This document shows positions 53,542 to 63,534 of a stretch of 64,000 nucleotides of DNA, piece by piece. Positions within the stretch are counted from its first letter, which is position 1; each line of letters begins with the position of its first letter. The DNA is from Cladopsammia gracilis (lineage: Eukaryota > Cnidaria > Anthozoa > Scleractinia > Dendrophylliidae), in the NCBI GenBank assembly GCA_022457155.1, contig JAJGOT010000218.1, positions 1,048,001 to 1,112,000 on the forward strand, written 5' to 3'. Under the pieces are notes generated by a model, which saw only the letters and a list, made by a program, of their open reading frames with translations, had not been told where the DNA came from and did no database searches. The position numbers and the translations under genes were made by a program.

Positions 53542-54805
53542 TAGGGCTGTCCACAAGTTGCTCCAATTTTCTCAAAAAGTTGCTCCAATTTTCTCAAAAG
53601 GTTTCTCAAAAGTTGCTCCAAAACTCTAAAAGTTGCTCAAAAGTTGCCCCAAAATCCAAAAGTTGCTCAAAAGTTGCTTTCCATTTTTTAGTGTAAGAGA
53701 TTGATTAACAACTTAAATAAAGATTTAATGAATAGATTTAACTTTGCATAGATATTATATACATAATTATATGATCATACTGACTCATCAATATTGAAAG
53801 ACTGAGTCTCTCTCTCTAGCTCGTGGTTATGATAACCACGTGATTGTATTCGAACAAAACAAACTTTGCTAATATGCTTATTACTAATGCGCGTAGCGGC
53901 ATGAGTTATAAAATGGCCTCGGTTTTTCTTCTTATTTTTCTTTTTTTCGTGTGGGTCACGATTTTGCATGCAAATTTATGCACGCATATTTTACATTGTG
54001 CTCTTCCGGTTCATAGCTTTGCCATTTACACTTCCTGTTTAGTGACTTCCGGCTACTTTCACTTCCGGTAAAAGAGCGTTACTGAAGCGTCACGACAGCA
54101 TCTCCTACAACCCTACTTACACAACTAATGTTCACGTTAGGTATATATAGACCGGTCTATATAAGACGTAGAAGAATCACTGGCTTCATTGTGGTACAGC
54201 CTTCAGTTACAAAACATTCAGTAGTAAACAACGTGGTTTGCAGTAACGATGACTGAATGAAAGGATAAACTCTTCTCCATGTCGGACTTCTTCTTATCTA
54301 CGCATGCGCATGAGTATAGGCTGCTTGCAGCCTCTTGTTAAATATATAAAGTTTCTCTGACGAGTGTATGTGGTATCTGACATACACGAGTGTATGTGGT
54401 ATAAAACCATAGTCTTTCAATATTTACATCTTTGCGGATGTAGTACAGAGCACTGACCCTGTTGGTCAATGTTTTGCACCACCAGCTTGTCCACTGGGCT
54501 CCGCCATTTTGAATTTTTCAGCATATCCGCTGACCACCTTCGTCTGCTACCACAGGCAGACCACCAGTAGGGGAATTTTTGTTTACAAAAGGTATTTTAC
54601 GCAAAATCATGCATAAAAGCAACTGATGCTTTAAATTAGAACTTGAATGGGTGGTTTTTAGTTACAAATTGCCTTAAAAAAGCAACAAAGTTATTCAAAA
54701 AAGAAAAAAGTTGCACGAAATCCGAAAAGTTGCTCGAAAAACTAAAAGTTGCTCCAAATCTGAAAAGGTGCTCAAAAGTTGCCGAGCAACTAATGGACAG
54801 CCCTA
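53542..54805. mobile_element. Nonautonomous hAT element with 8-bp duplication
   Basis: Termini TAGGGCTGTCCA / TGGACAGCCCTA are flanked on both sides by AGGAGGGG (53534-53541 and 54806-54813), an exact 8-bp target duplication, diagnostic of hAT. Subterminal AAAGTTGCTC units are repeated at both ends (53565-53680 and 54705-54785), likely transposase-binding sites. There is no transposase; the middle carries family A repeat sequence. It inserted into a GGTACAGGAGGG minisatellite. Confidence 0.85.
53880..54340 (+). repeat. Dispersed repeat family A, copy 3
   Basis: Begins TTACTAATGCGCGTAGCGGC, shares CACGATTTTGCATGCAAATT and CACTTCCTGTTTAGTGACTT with copy 1, and ends GAGTATAGGCTGCTTGCAGC-CTCTTGTT like copy 2. 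The GGCTGCTTGCAGCC hairpin near the 3' end is perfect here. It lies inside the hAT element. Confidence 0.6.
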
Positions 54806-54911
54806 AGGAGGGGTACAGGAAGGGTACAGAAAGGGTACAGGAGGGGTACAGGAGGGGTACAGAAAGGGTACAGGAGGGGTACAGGAGGGGTACAGAAAGG
54901 GTACAGGAGTT
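54806..54911. repeat. 12-bp minisatellite GGTACAGGAGGG
   Basis: About eight units GGTACAGGAGGG or GGTACAGAAAGG. The same unit appears left of the hAT element at 53517-53541, so the array was split by the insertion. Confidence 0.9.
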
Positions 54912-54944
54912 TTCACCATCACCACCACAATATCAACCCAACAT

Positions 54945-55960
54945 CGACCCTCCTCCTCCTCCTCCTCCCCCTCCTCCTCCTCCTCCTCCTCCTCCTCAAT
55001 TCTATTGTTTTCCCTCCTCCTCCTCCTCCACAATTATTTTGTTTTCACCTCCTCCTCTACCTCCTCCTCCTCCTCCTCAATTCTATTGTTTTCCCTCCTC
55101 CTCCTCCACAATTCTTTTGTTTTCACCTCCTCCTCCTCCACCTCAAGGATCTTCAGGCTGAGAAAATGTTTGCGCGAATATCTATACATATAGTCTAGGT
55201 ATGTTTGGAGACCCCGACCAGAGAGGGGTTAAGACTTGATATGTACCGTTTGTCCTGATAGTCCTCGTGTTGTCCTTGTCTATAAATCCACAAATACTTT
55301 TTCTCAGCCTGTAGATCCTTGAGGTGGAGGAGGAGGTGAAAACAAAAGAATTGTGGAGGAGGAGGAGGGAAAACAATAGAATTGAGGAGGAGGAGGAGGA
55401 GGAGGAGGAGGAGGAGGAGGAGGAGGAGGAAGAGGAGGAGGAGGAGGAGGTGAAAACAAAAGAATTGTGGAGGAGGAGGAGGGAAAATGTTTGCGCGAAT
55501 ATCTATACATATATTCTAGGTATGTTTGGAGACCCCGACCAGAGAGGGGTTAAGACTTGATATGTACCGTTTGTCCTGATAGTCCTCGTGTTGTCCTTGT
55601 CTATAAATCCACAAATACTTTTTCTCAGCCTGTAGATACTTGAGGTGGAGGAGGAGGAGGTGAAAACAAAAGAATTGTGGAGGAGGAGGGAAAACAATAG
55701 AATTGAGGAGGAGGAGGAGGAGGAGGAGGAGGAGGTGAAAACAAAAGAATTGTGGAGGAGGAGGGAAAACAATAGAATTGAGGAGGAGGAGGAGGAGGAG
55801 GAGGAAGAGGAGGAGGAGGAGGTGAAAACAAAAGAATTGTGGAGGAGGAGGAGGGAAAACAATAGAATTGAGGAGGAGGAGGAGGAGGAGGAGGAGGAGG
55901 TGAAAATAAAATAATTGTGGAGGAGGAGGAGGAGGGAAAACAATAGAATTGAGGAGGTCG
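54945..55960. repeat. CCT/GGA trinucleotide foldback
   Basis: The left arm (54945-55144) is (CCT)n with spacers CAATTCTATTGTTTTCCC and CAATTCTTTTGTTTTCACC. The right arm (55321-55960) is (GGA)n with the complementary spacers. Between, and again inside the right arm, lies a direct repeat of about 155 bases (55168-55320 and 55489-55640, TTTGCGCGAATATCTATACA to TTTTTCTCAGCCTGTAGAT). Proline- and glutamate-rich open frames here only translate the repeat. Confidence 0.9.
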
Positions 55961-56205
55961 TTTCCCAAAATTTTTGTTCCCTCGCATGTTTTGAACTTTA
56001 TCTCTCCAAATAGCTATGTGATTCCGCCTTTAGCCATCGATTCTAGCAAGGCTAATGGCAAACATGCAATTTTAAGTGTATTTAATTCAACTTGACAGTG
56101 GACGACATTTTAGGGAGAATTGTTTGGTCAGTATGTCTTGTAAAAAAAGGAACATAAAAACAGGCCCAAGACATTCATCTGCCGATAAGAAAATGATTAT
56201 GTATT
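55961..56205. other. Noncoding stretch
   Basis: Nothing recognised. Confidence 0.4.
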
Positions 56206-56950
56206 CACGTTCCCGTTAATTCCGTGAGATCCGTGTGTTCCGTCCTTTTAGTAGAAGTTTTGCTTGGTTGGAACTTGCAGTGTCAGTTGGCTGATTTAGT
56301 GTAATATATTACCACAACACAAACTTCTACTAAAAGGACGGAACGTATGGATCTCACGGATTTAACGGGGATATGAATATATGATGAATTACTTCTCTTT
56401 ATTTCTGTAAGTATATGTATTAATAGTATATTAGATAATATACTTTTAAAATACTTACAGAAATAGAGAGAAGTAATTCATCACATATTCATATCCCCGT
56501 TAAATCCGTGAGATCCATATGTTCCGTCCTTTTAGTAGAAGTTTTGCTTGGTTGAAACTTGCAGTGTCAGTTGGCTGATTTAGTGTAATATATTACCACA
56601 ACACAAACTTCTACTAAAAGGACGGAACATATGGATCTCACGGATTAAACGGGGATATGAATATATGATGAATTACTTCTCTCTATTTCTGTAAGTATAT
56701 GTATTAATAGTATATTAGATAATATACTTTTAAAATACTTACAGAAATAGAGAGAAGTAATTCATCACATATTCATATCCCCGTTAAATCCGTGAGATCC
56801 ATATGTTCCGTCCTTTTAGTAGAAGTTTTGCTTGGTTGAAACTTGCAGTGTCAGTTGGCTGATTTAGTGTAATATATTACCACAACACAAACTTCTACTA
56901 AAAGGACGGAACATATGGATCTCACGGATTTAGCGGGATTATGAATATAT
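56206..56950. repeat. 284-bp tandem array of alternating palindromes
   Basis: Units start at about 56212, 56496 and 56780 (period 284). Each holds palindrome P1 (CCGTGAGATCC...TTCCGTCCTTTTAGTAGAAG / inverse, about 170 bases) and palindrome P2 (GAATTACTTCTCTCTATTTC...GTAAGTAT / inverse, about 120 bases). The array ends after the third P1. Units 2 and 3 are almost identical; unit 1 differs more. Confidence 0.9.
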
Positions 56951-57099
56951 CAATGAATGGCCTTGTGTTTTTCTTTAAAGATTTTTCTACTTTCTTGTCA
57001 GTCCCACTTATTTTTATTGATAACTTGATGCATTAAACTCTTTCAAGATTATACTCTGCTGGTTCAGCTTTAAGTCCTATGATGCAAACAATTAAAGTT

Positions 57100-57985
57100 T
57101 TCAGCAACATGCGAAATAAAGCTATGACAAAGTGCAAACAATCGCCTTCAGAACATGTCAAGCACATATTCTACCCGTTTATTTCCCACTGAAAACTGTA
57201 CAATAGGTTTCGAATCTTAATGCGAAATAAAGCTGCAACAACCTTCTTCAGGCCAAATCAACACCACATTCTGCTGTTTGTTTTTCGCTGTTAGTTTACA
57301 GTGATATGCGAAATAAAGCTGCCAAACGTTAGTAGCAATCGCCTTGAAATCAAAACAAAACACCACCCCCTGTATACGTTTCTTCCATCTTTTCATTACT
57401 ATTGTTCAATGGATGTTACCGCAACATGTGAAATAAAACTGCCAAAAGTTAGCAACAATCGCCTTGAAACCAAATCAACGCCACACTTGTCTATTTTTCT
57501 TCATCTTTTCATTACTTTGCATCTGAGCAACATAATTACACCACTCGAAGTACAGCCTTACAACACATAAATCCCAGTTCATTCAGAATAAACATAAGAA
57601 AATTTTGTCCAACAATTATCGGATGCTATTACTGGAATGATATTCCTATATCCATGTGCAAAAAGCAAACTAGACAACAATTTAAAAGAGCACTTTATTT
57701 TGCTCAGTATTAATCATTGTCTCGCAAATTTTACTTCTATGTTTCAATTCTTTCTTTTTTTTTGGTGTGTTTTCTCTTTTTTCTTAAAAAAAATGTATTT
57801 TAGCCATAGGACATATAATTAGTTTACCTTATCCTGTAAGTTTCAAAAACGTTTGTAAAAATAAAAAATGGAGTAAACAAATAAATACAAACTACAATAC
57901 AAAATAAATGGATGTTACCGCTACATGTGAAATAAAGCTGCCAAAAGTTAGCAAAAGCCAAATCAACACCACTTTCTATTCAATT
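57100..57985. repeat. Degenerate repeats, GCGAAATAAAGCTGCC
   Basis: ATGYGAAATAAAGCTGCCAA recurs near 57108, 57219, 57303, 57424 and 57921, followed by GTTAGYARCAATCGCCTTGA and CAAATCAACACCAC. Spacing is 85-120 bases, then about 500. It lies just upstream of the helicase gene. Confidence 0.7.
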
Positions 57986-58232
57986 GAAAAATGAACAACA
58001 GTCATTTCTGACTTAGTTGTAAATTAGTTCAACATTGTCTTTGAAAAAGTAGGCTTAATGAAGCTTAAAAATATCATCCACAGAAAGTGTTGAACGGAAC
58101 AAAAGTGCAGTCTTCTCTAGGCAAATTTAGGTGGTAGTTCTCCAGATTTATTCCTATTAATTTCACAAGTACAGGATGGTTATTTAAGCAGCAGTTTTTT
58201 GGTGTCGTTTTTGTCTGCACATTTTGGCGAAG

Positions 58233-58439
58233 ATGCGTCCTGCCAAGCAGCCGAGTAAGCAGTTAAACAGCGAAGCAATAAGAGGAACTGCCTTATTTTA
58301 CATGAGTCCCGTAGTTTCTGGCCAGTGTAGTATCATTAGTGCCAAATGTGTGTGGAACGTGAAAGAAAAAGACCTGCCAAAATCATGGAACGCCATCTGC
58401 AAGAAGCGAGATTCTTGCGACAAAGCCATTTCAGCTTAG
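58233..58439 (+). CDS. Possible N-terminal exon of the helicase gene
   Basis: ATG at 58233 opens MRPAKQPSKQLNSEAIRGTA, LFYMSPVVSGQCSIISAKCV, WNVKEKDLPKSWNAICKKRD, stopping at 58437-58439. The basic start and position suggest it belongs to the helicase gene, but the next exon needs a phase-1 donor and none is strong here (AAAT|GTGTGT at about 58347 is one option). Unresolved. Confidence 0.4.
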   Translation: MRPAKQPSKQLNSEAIRGTALFYMSPVVSGQCSIISAKCVWNVKEKDLPKSWNAICKKRDSCDKAISA

Positions 58440-58518
58440 TTTAGTTTTTAAAAGTTTGCTTGAAATTGGCCTTATAAAATTTGACTACCGCTTAACATGT
58501 ATTTCTCTCTTTTTTAAG

Positions 58519-58802
58519 GTATACCGAATGCAGCTTTCTTCTTCAGTGCCATATCAACGCAAGAAAAGAAGAAGGGGAGTATAAACGAAAGCGATGACAG
58601 CGAAGAAGATCAAGATCCAAGTCCCACGCCCGCTACTTCATCACAACAAGTACTTGATGGAAATCCAACAACCATCAACAAGTCTCTTTGGCCTTCAATT
58701 ACCTATTGGCTGGCACTGACGACACCTAATGGAGCTCCTGGGAATCCACTCGTGGTCCATCGAGCACTGCTGGAGTGTGGAGTGGGGGTCACGGCAAATC
58801 AG
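58519..58802 (+). CDS. SF3 helicase gene, exon 2
   Basis: Acceptor CTTTTTTAAG (ends 58518) and donor CAG|GTATTA (58803) frame 284 bases. It reads IPNAAFFFSAISTQEKKKGS, an acidic DDSEEDQDPSPTP stretch, then SLWPSITYWLALTTPNGAPG and LLECGVGVTANQ. It ends in phase 0 and joins VQFQAGKECIAIKEL of the next exon directly, supporting the splice. Confidence 0.7.
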
Positions 58803-58977
58803 GTATTACGAACTATAGAAATTTATGACAATCCGTTTTTGCTTGCGATTTAATGACATGCCTTCTCTCTTACAAATTAGTGTCTTACAGGCTGGTTAAG
58901 TATGAACAAAGAGGCTTGAAACGTAAACGTATTTTAGTTTCCCGTGCACTGAATGAAAGATTTCTATTTTGTTTCAG

Positions 58978-61365
58978 GTACAGTTTCAAGCTGGAAAAGA
59001 ATGCATCGCCATCAAGGAACTCTATAAAGTCTTGAAAGACCACAGAAACCCTTGCATGCAGGAACTTGTGGCGTCATCGTACCAAAACAACTACCAAGAT
59101 GAATTTAGCCATCTGGTTGGAATGTCACCTCTCTCTTCCCAAGAACTTGAAGATTGCGGAACGGAAAATGTCGTGCGCGTCACTTTGATCAACAATAGTT
59201 TTCACCAGTCATTAACGAGAGCGCTAGAGAAGATGATCGAGGCTAAACTGCAGCTAGACATGTTTGGCTTCAACATTCTCAACGAGGCTACTCTGTCTTT
59301 TGGACAGGAAGAAATACGGCTTTCTGACAAGTTGACAATTCTCGTCAATGACATAACCATTGCAATGCAGAAACTCAAATATGCCAGCTACAGAGGCAAA
59401 GTGTACAAAAAGAACCCGAGATCAAGGTACACGTACTCCTTTAAATGCGAGGCAAGAGCATTCATCAACACTCTCGCTACGAACGAGCAGTTTAAATCGA
59501 GACTCATCCGAGAAATGAGAAAAATCATCGAACTGTTAGCAGATCCACACTGCGAACTCTTCCAGCCACTGACCATTGACTACAATCTGATAGAAGTCAA
59601 CGACGGTGTCTGTTGGTCCCTGAAAAACCGTGCCTTCCTAGAAAACACCATTGAAGAGCATCAAATAGGCAGGGTATCACCCAGGGCGTTTTGTGCCTAT
59701 GACTCCACCAAAGAAGCCATGCCTAAGTATTTTCAAGAGATCTTGGAGAACAACCTCTCCCAAAGCGATGTGTCAACCTTCTGTGAAGATTTTCTCAAAC
59801 TGCTGAATTACAATAAGAAAGAGCACAAAGACAAAGTTCCATGCCTTGTTGGAGATGCCAACAGTGGTAAGACAAGTTTGTTCTTTCCAATACAGGGACT
59901 AATACATCATGGAAATATTGCAACAGTGACAAAGCAACGCGCTTTTAGTAAAGCAATGATCAGCCCATTTACAGAAGTAATCTTCATTGATGAAGCAGAC
60001 GTGAACACCTTGGACATTGCTGACTGGAAAGTGCTCACACAGGGTGGATACGCCGCTCATGATGTCAAGTATCAGACTGCCAGGGCATTTATCAATAAAT
60101 GCCCAATGCTGATTACAGCACAGCGTAAACTGGATTTTGGTCCCGTGCACCAACCTGCCATGGATAAACGTCCTCGCACGTACCATTTTAAGAGTCTCCA
60201 AAATCCCAAGAAGAAAGCGGCAGCATGGTTGAAAAAGCACGCCATGGAATGCGTCGTGTGGGCTGCAGAGCAAGCCAAATCCTGTGCAAGCGACACCGAG
60301 AGTGATGACGATGACGACACCGACAGTGACGACGAGAGGTCACAAAACGAAGAAGGAATTTTGCAAGAACAAGAAAAGAAAGATCTGCGATCTCTGTCAC
60401 TCACTAATCCACTTGTCGAAGAGACCCAATTTGGTGAAGCGGAAGCAAGTGGCGAAGAAGGTCCTGTCGATGCTATGGAACAGTCTGATGCCGACGACGT
60501 TGCCGCGGATTCCACGTCAAGCGATGTTCTTGACGATTTGAGAGCAACGTTGAGCAGATCCGATCCAGACAGTCTGCGATACAGGCAGGTGAAGCACATG
60601 CTCCAAGAACAAGAACGAAAAAGAACAGCGCAAAAGAACCTCACTGAAAAGCAACACCAGTTGAGAAAAGCCGCCTTGAGAGAGATGGGAGTAAGCACCC
60701 AGAGCGCAGACTTGCTGCCACCAGAACCAGACGCATTGACGCCCACTCCGATTCGAAGGGAGCTGCAGAGGCGTAGCGACCAACAAAGAGCGCATGAAGA
60801 ACAACGTCGACGCGAGAAAGCCCGTCAAGCATTCCAAGGCACCTGGTTGAAAAAGACCGAAAGGGAGTTGCATGACTGCGTCAAACAACTGCACACCAGC
60901 CTAGATAAAAACTTCAAAGCATCCATGGGTGCCCTGCTGGAAGTCCTACAAGACAAGTTGAAAAATCATCACAAGAATATTGGAACACTCGGCACCAAGG
61001 AGGCCTTAGATGAACGAAGGCGAACCTGCGTTGAAATGGGTCTGCTTCAGCAGCGACACAGCCACCTGGTCAAGTGCGTCTTCGAGGCCCTGCCAACAAC
61101 AGAAGAGCTTGGAGAGAGCGCAGAATCACTGCAACAAGAACAAGAACACGAACCAAGCAACAACGAGGATGACGAAGATATGTTCCTGACACAGGTGGCA
61201 AGCTGGGAAGGCGACCACATACAATTCGAGAGAACACGCCGCGTCCGGGGAGAATCGCAAAAGGGAAAAAAGCGAACCCGCCTAGACAGATCTCGGGCTA
61301 GAAGCGGCAAGAAGAAGAAAACCTGCTCCAATACAATATTGAACTATTTCTCCAGCCAACCATAA
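58978..61365 (+). CDS. Superfamily-3 helicase (replication initiator-like), last exon
   Basis: From acceptor GTTTCAG (ends 58977), 795 codons to a stop at 61365. The N-terminal 290 residues have no motif I can name. The helicase core has Walker A GDANSGKTSLFF (about residue 291 of the exon), Walker B EVIFIDEADVNTLD (about 331-344), the B'-like KVLTQGGYAAHDVKYQ and motif C CPMLITAQRKLDFG (about 373-387), the layout of SF3 replicative helicases (parvovirus NS1, papillomavirus E1 and related). A Glu/Asp-rich linker, a Gln/Arg-rich coiled coil (about 530-640) and a basic nuclear-targeting tail (GKKRTRLDRSRARSGKKKK) follow. Intact. Expected to unwind DNA as a hexamer during element replication; that is inference. 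Confidence 0.75.
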   Translation, partial: VQFQAGKECIAIKELYKVLKDHRNPCMQELVASSYQNNYQDEFSHLVGMSPLSSQELEDCGTENVVRVTLINNSFHQSLTRALEKMIEAKLQLDMFGFNILNEATLSFGQEEIRLSDKLTILVNDITIAMQKLKYASYRGKVYKKNPRSRYTYSFKCEARAFINTLATNEQFKSRLIREMRKIIELLADPHCELFQPLTIDYNLIEVNDGVCWSLKNRAFLENTIEEHQIGRVSPRAFCAYDSTKEAMPKYFQEILENNLSQSDVSTFCEDFLKLLNYNKKEHKDKVPCLVGDANSGKTSLFFPIQGLIHHGNIATVTKQRAFSKAMISPFTEVIFIDEADVNTLDIADWKVLTQGGYAAHDVKYQTARAFINKCPMLITAQRKLDFGPVHQPAMDKRPRTYHFKSLQNPKKKAAAWLKKHAMECVVWAAEQAKSCASDTESDDDDDTDSDDERSQNEEGILQEQEKKDLRSLSLTNPLVEETQFGEAEASGEEGPVDAMEQSDADDVAADSTSSDVLDDLRATLSRSDPDSLRYRQVKHMLQEQERKRTAQKNLTEKQHQLRKAALREMGVSTQSADLLPPEPDALTPTPIRRELQRRSDQQRAHEEQRRREKARQAFQGTWLKKTERELHDCVKQLHTSLDKNFKASMGALLEVLQDKLKNHHKNIGTLGTKEALDERRRTCVEMGLLQQRHSHLVKCVFEALPTTEELGESAESLQQEQEHEPSNNEDDEDMFLTQVASWEGDHIQFERTRRVRGESQKGKKRTRLDRSRARSGKKKKTCSNTILNYFSSQP

Positions 61366-61386
61366 ACATTGTTGTTTTAATGTTCA

Positions 61387-61460
61387 TTTATTTCTGGTTT
61401 TGATTCCCAAGTGTAACAATGACTTATAAACAAAACGTATTTATCAAAGTCACAAATAAA
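61387..61460. terminator. Overlapping convergent poly(A) signals
   Basis: The helicase gene has AATAAA at 61455-61460 (+), 90 bases after its stop. The recombinase gene has AATAAA on the minus strand at 61392-61387, 120 bases after its stop. The two 3' UTRs therefore overlap by about 70-100 bases. Confidence 0.6.
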
Positions 61461-61511
61461 ACGAATGGTTCTGTTGCGTATACAGTTTGATCTGCGTTTT
61501 TTCTAGCCTTG

Positions 61512-63262
61512 TTAAGCTAGGGGCATTTTGAGTCCAGCCCTTTTCTTTAGAGAGTCCGCGGTTCTTCCTTCTTGAAATTGGAAATCGTCATCTCTCAAAA
61601 TAGCAGTCCACTGTCCAAACCCGTGCTTATTTATTCCCTGCTTTAGAAACTCGTCCTCCGCTGTCGTGAATTTGCACACCCGGCGAAGTTTTCTCTGAAT
61701 GCGCAAGTTTCCCGTGGGATAATTATCCCTGTTAGGGGGGAGTGAGCTTGTCTTTTCTTCGTCAGCTTCAACTGACGTTGCCGAGCTCGAAGTTGAAATG
61801 CCAAACCTTGCGTGGACGTCCTTATCCACCTCTGTTCCTTTGGTACCTTGGAGTTTTTGTAGACACTCGTGTCCCTTCATTGCCACTTCTCGGGATCGTT
61901 GTTTTTGATAGTGAACTTTAGCAACTGCAGAGCTGTGTTTTTGGTCTTCCGACAAAATCCTTTGCTCTTCGCTAGTGAGCTGATTGAGGCTTTGCGTTTC
62001 AACGATTTGACGGTAACGTGTAGGATGGATGTATTTTCCAATTGCATCAAAAACCAGTTTGCTCATAGTCTCGCCCAATTTGCTATGTTGGCCTCCATTT
62101 CTGGTGACCAGAACAAAGTCGCACTGGGGTTTTAGCAATGGCCTAACGAAAGAGATGTAGCCATCAAGCACTTGCATGTTTGTATCGGTCAGAATCAAAG
62201 AATCAAATCCATACTTTCCAGCAGTCTTGAACGTTTTCTGATCAATAAATCCACCGTTTTCCTTAGCTGTACTGATAATTTCTACCGTCAAATACTGATA
62301 AGTCATAGGCCGCGACCCCTTGATTTTGATGAACAAATACATCGCTACAAAGTTCGTGGCAAATGTTAAGTCTGAGGGATTAACTTGTCCTGGACTGCTT
62401 TTGCACATCTTCACGGTGTTTTCGTAGCGCGGCAAGTGAAATGTCACCACCTCCAACAATTCCTCCATTGTCGCCCAGTGCCCTCTTGCTTCCAAAGTGT
62501 CAATGTCTAGATCCTGTGTCCACTGCAATCTCATCATCTTTGCAACTCTCTTTCGGGCCCTTTTAAGGTACAACTCCGTCGTGGATAACTTTTGAAGAAC
62601 TGCGTCTGATGCACCATGAAGTTTTCTAAAGTCGATTAAATCAGAAATAGCATCTATGTATCCCAAACGTCCACCATGTCCGAGCTTGCATTCGTCTTGA
62701 AGTAGTCGATAAACTTGAACAACAGATTTGGAGAACACAGACTAAAGTCCATCACGTCAAAAAACAACTCTTCCTCATCTTCGCAACAAAATTTAAGAAA
62801 CTTAAAGCATCTTGTCACTAACTGTTTAGCTGCACGATCTTTCTTGCAACCACCGCCACTTCCGGTCAACCATTTTGTGAATACTCCGCCAATTTTATCA
62901 GAGACTGAAAATGAAGGAAGTACTTTGACGGCATGTTTTGGGGTTTCACTTGTTTTAACACCAATTGTTGTTGTCACTGAAACGTCCCTTGCTACTTGTA
63001 ACGAATCTGTGATTTCTTTCGGGTCGGGCTTTTCGTCAAAATAAAAGAACCAACTGTGCTTGGTATTTACATGTTTCCTGCACCCTCGCTGACTTTGAAA
63101 TTCATCATGGTCACACACTTGTATTGGGCAATGATACAAAGTATCTGTTTCGTCCTTTTCCAAGTGAAGTCGTTTAGGTTTTGGTGATGCTCCATCAATG
63201 TTTGACCATTCGACTTTGCACTTCTTGCTCATTTTTCCCCTTAAGGAACATTTGGCCAACAC
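61512..63262 (-). CDS. Tyrosine-recombinase-like protein with zinc finger and Myb domain (one frameshift)
   Basis: Read from 63262 (ATG; a second Met at MSKKCKVEW). The N-terminal part has a C2H2-type finger (CPIQVCDHDEF...CRKHVNTKH). In the first frame FKFIDYFKTNASSDM drifts to a stop at 62654, while LLQDECKLGHGGRLGYIDAI continues in the next frame, so one base is missing near 62705-62715 (or the ribosome shifts). The second part has recombinase landmarks: Arg in KGSRPMTYQYL (about 62310), HPTRYRQIVETQ (H-x-x-R-like, about 62020) and a candidate nucleophile in VAKVHYQKQRS (about 61910). The C-terminal AEDEFLKQGINKHGFGQWTA is a Myb/SANT-type DNA-binding domain. Combined length would be about 575 residues. 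Recombinase assignment is by motif order and is not certain. Confidence 0.6.
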
Positions 63263-63534
63263 ACTTGCCTTTTCACCTTAGCAAAAACCAACCAAACTGA
63301 GCAACCAATGACAAACGAAGGAACCTCTTGCATGTTTCAACTTGCCACAACATGGACTTGCTTGCCCGCCCTTATTACTATTGTGCAAAATTCATGACAG
63401 TGTGATACAACCAAAATGGTGTTGAACTTGCCCAAGCAGGGCTGTGCGTGCCTTAAAATATTGTTTATAATAAAGCACTTACAGTAAGAAAGAACAATTG
63501 TTCCTCTTAAGTATGAAAAGGAATAGGCTGTTAG
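63263..63534. other. Upstream region of the recombinase gene
   Basis: No TATA box or other element recognised. It separates the gene from the tandem array that begins at about 63535. Confidence 0.4.

Noticed and set aside
54643..55943. Long proline-rich, serine-rich or glutamate-rich open frames
   Set aside because: They translate CCT/GGA and GGTACAGGAGGG repeats in several frames at once; there is no start context, splice signal or non-repeat domain.
57100..57985. CRISPR-like array
   Set aside because: The repeats are degenerate, unevenly spaced and in a eukaryotic context; the 75-bp array at 63535-64000 is likewise a satellite with no unique spacers.
60072..60894. Minus-strand frames of 125 and 224 codons under the helicase gene
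   Set aside because: They lie opposite the acidic and glutamine-rich helicase region, whose codon composition produces serine- and leucine-rich antisense frames. No domain seen.
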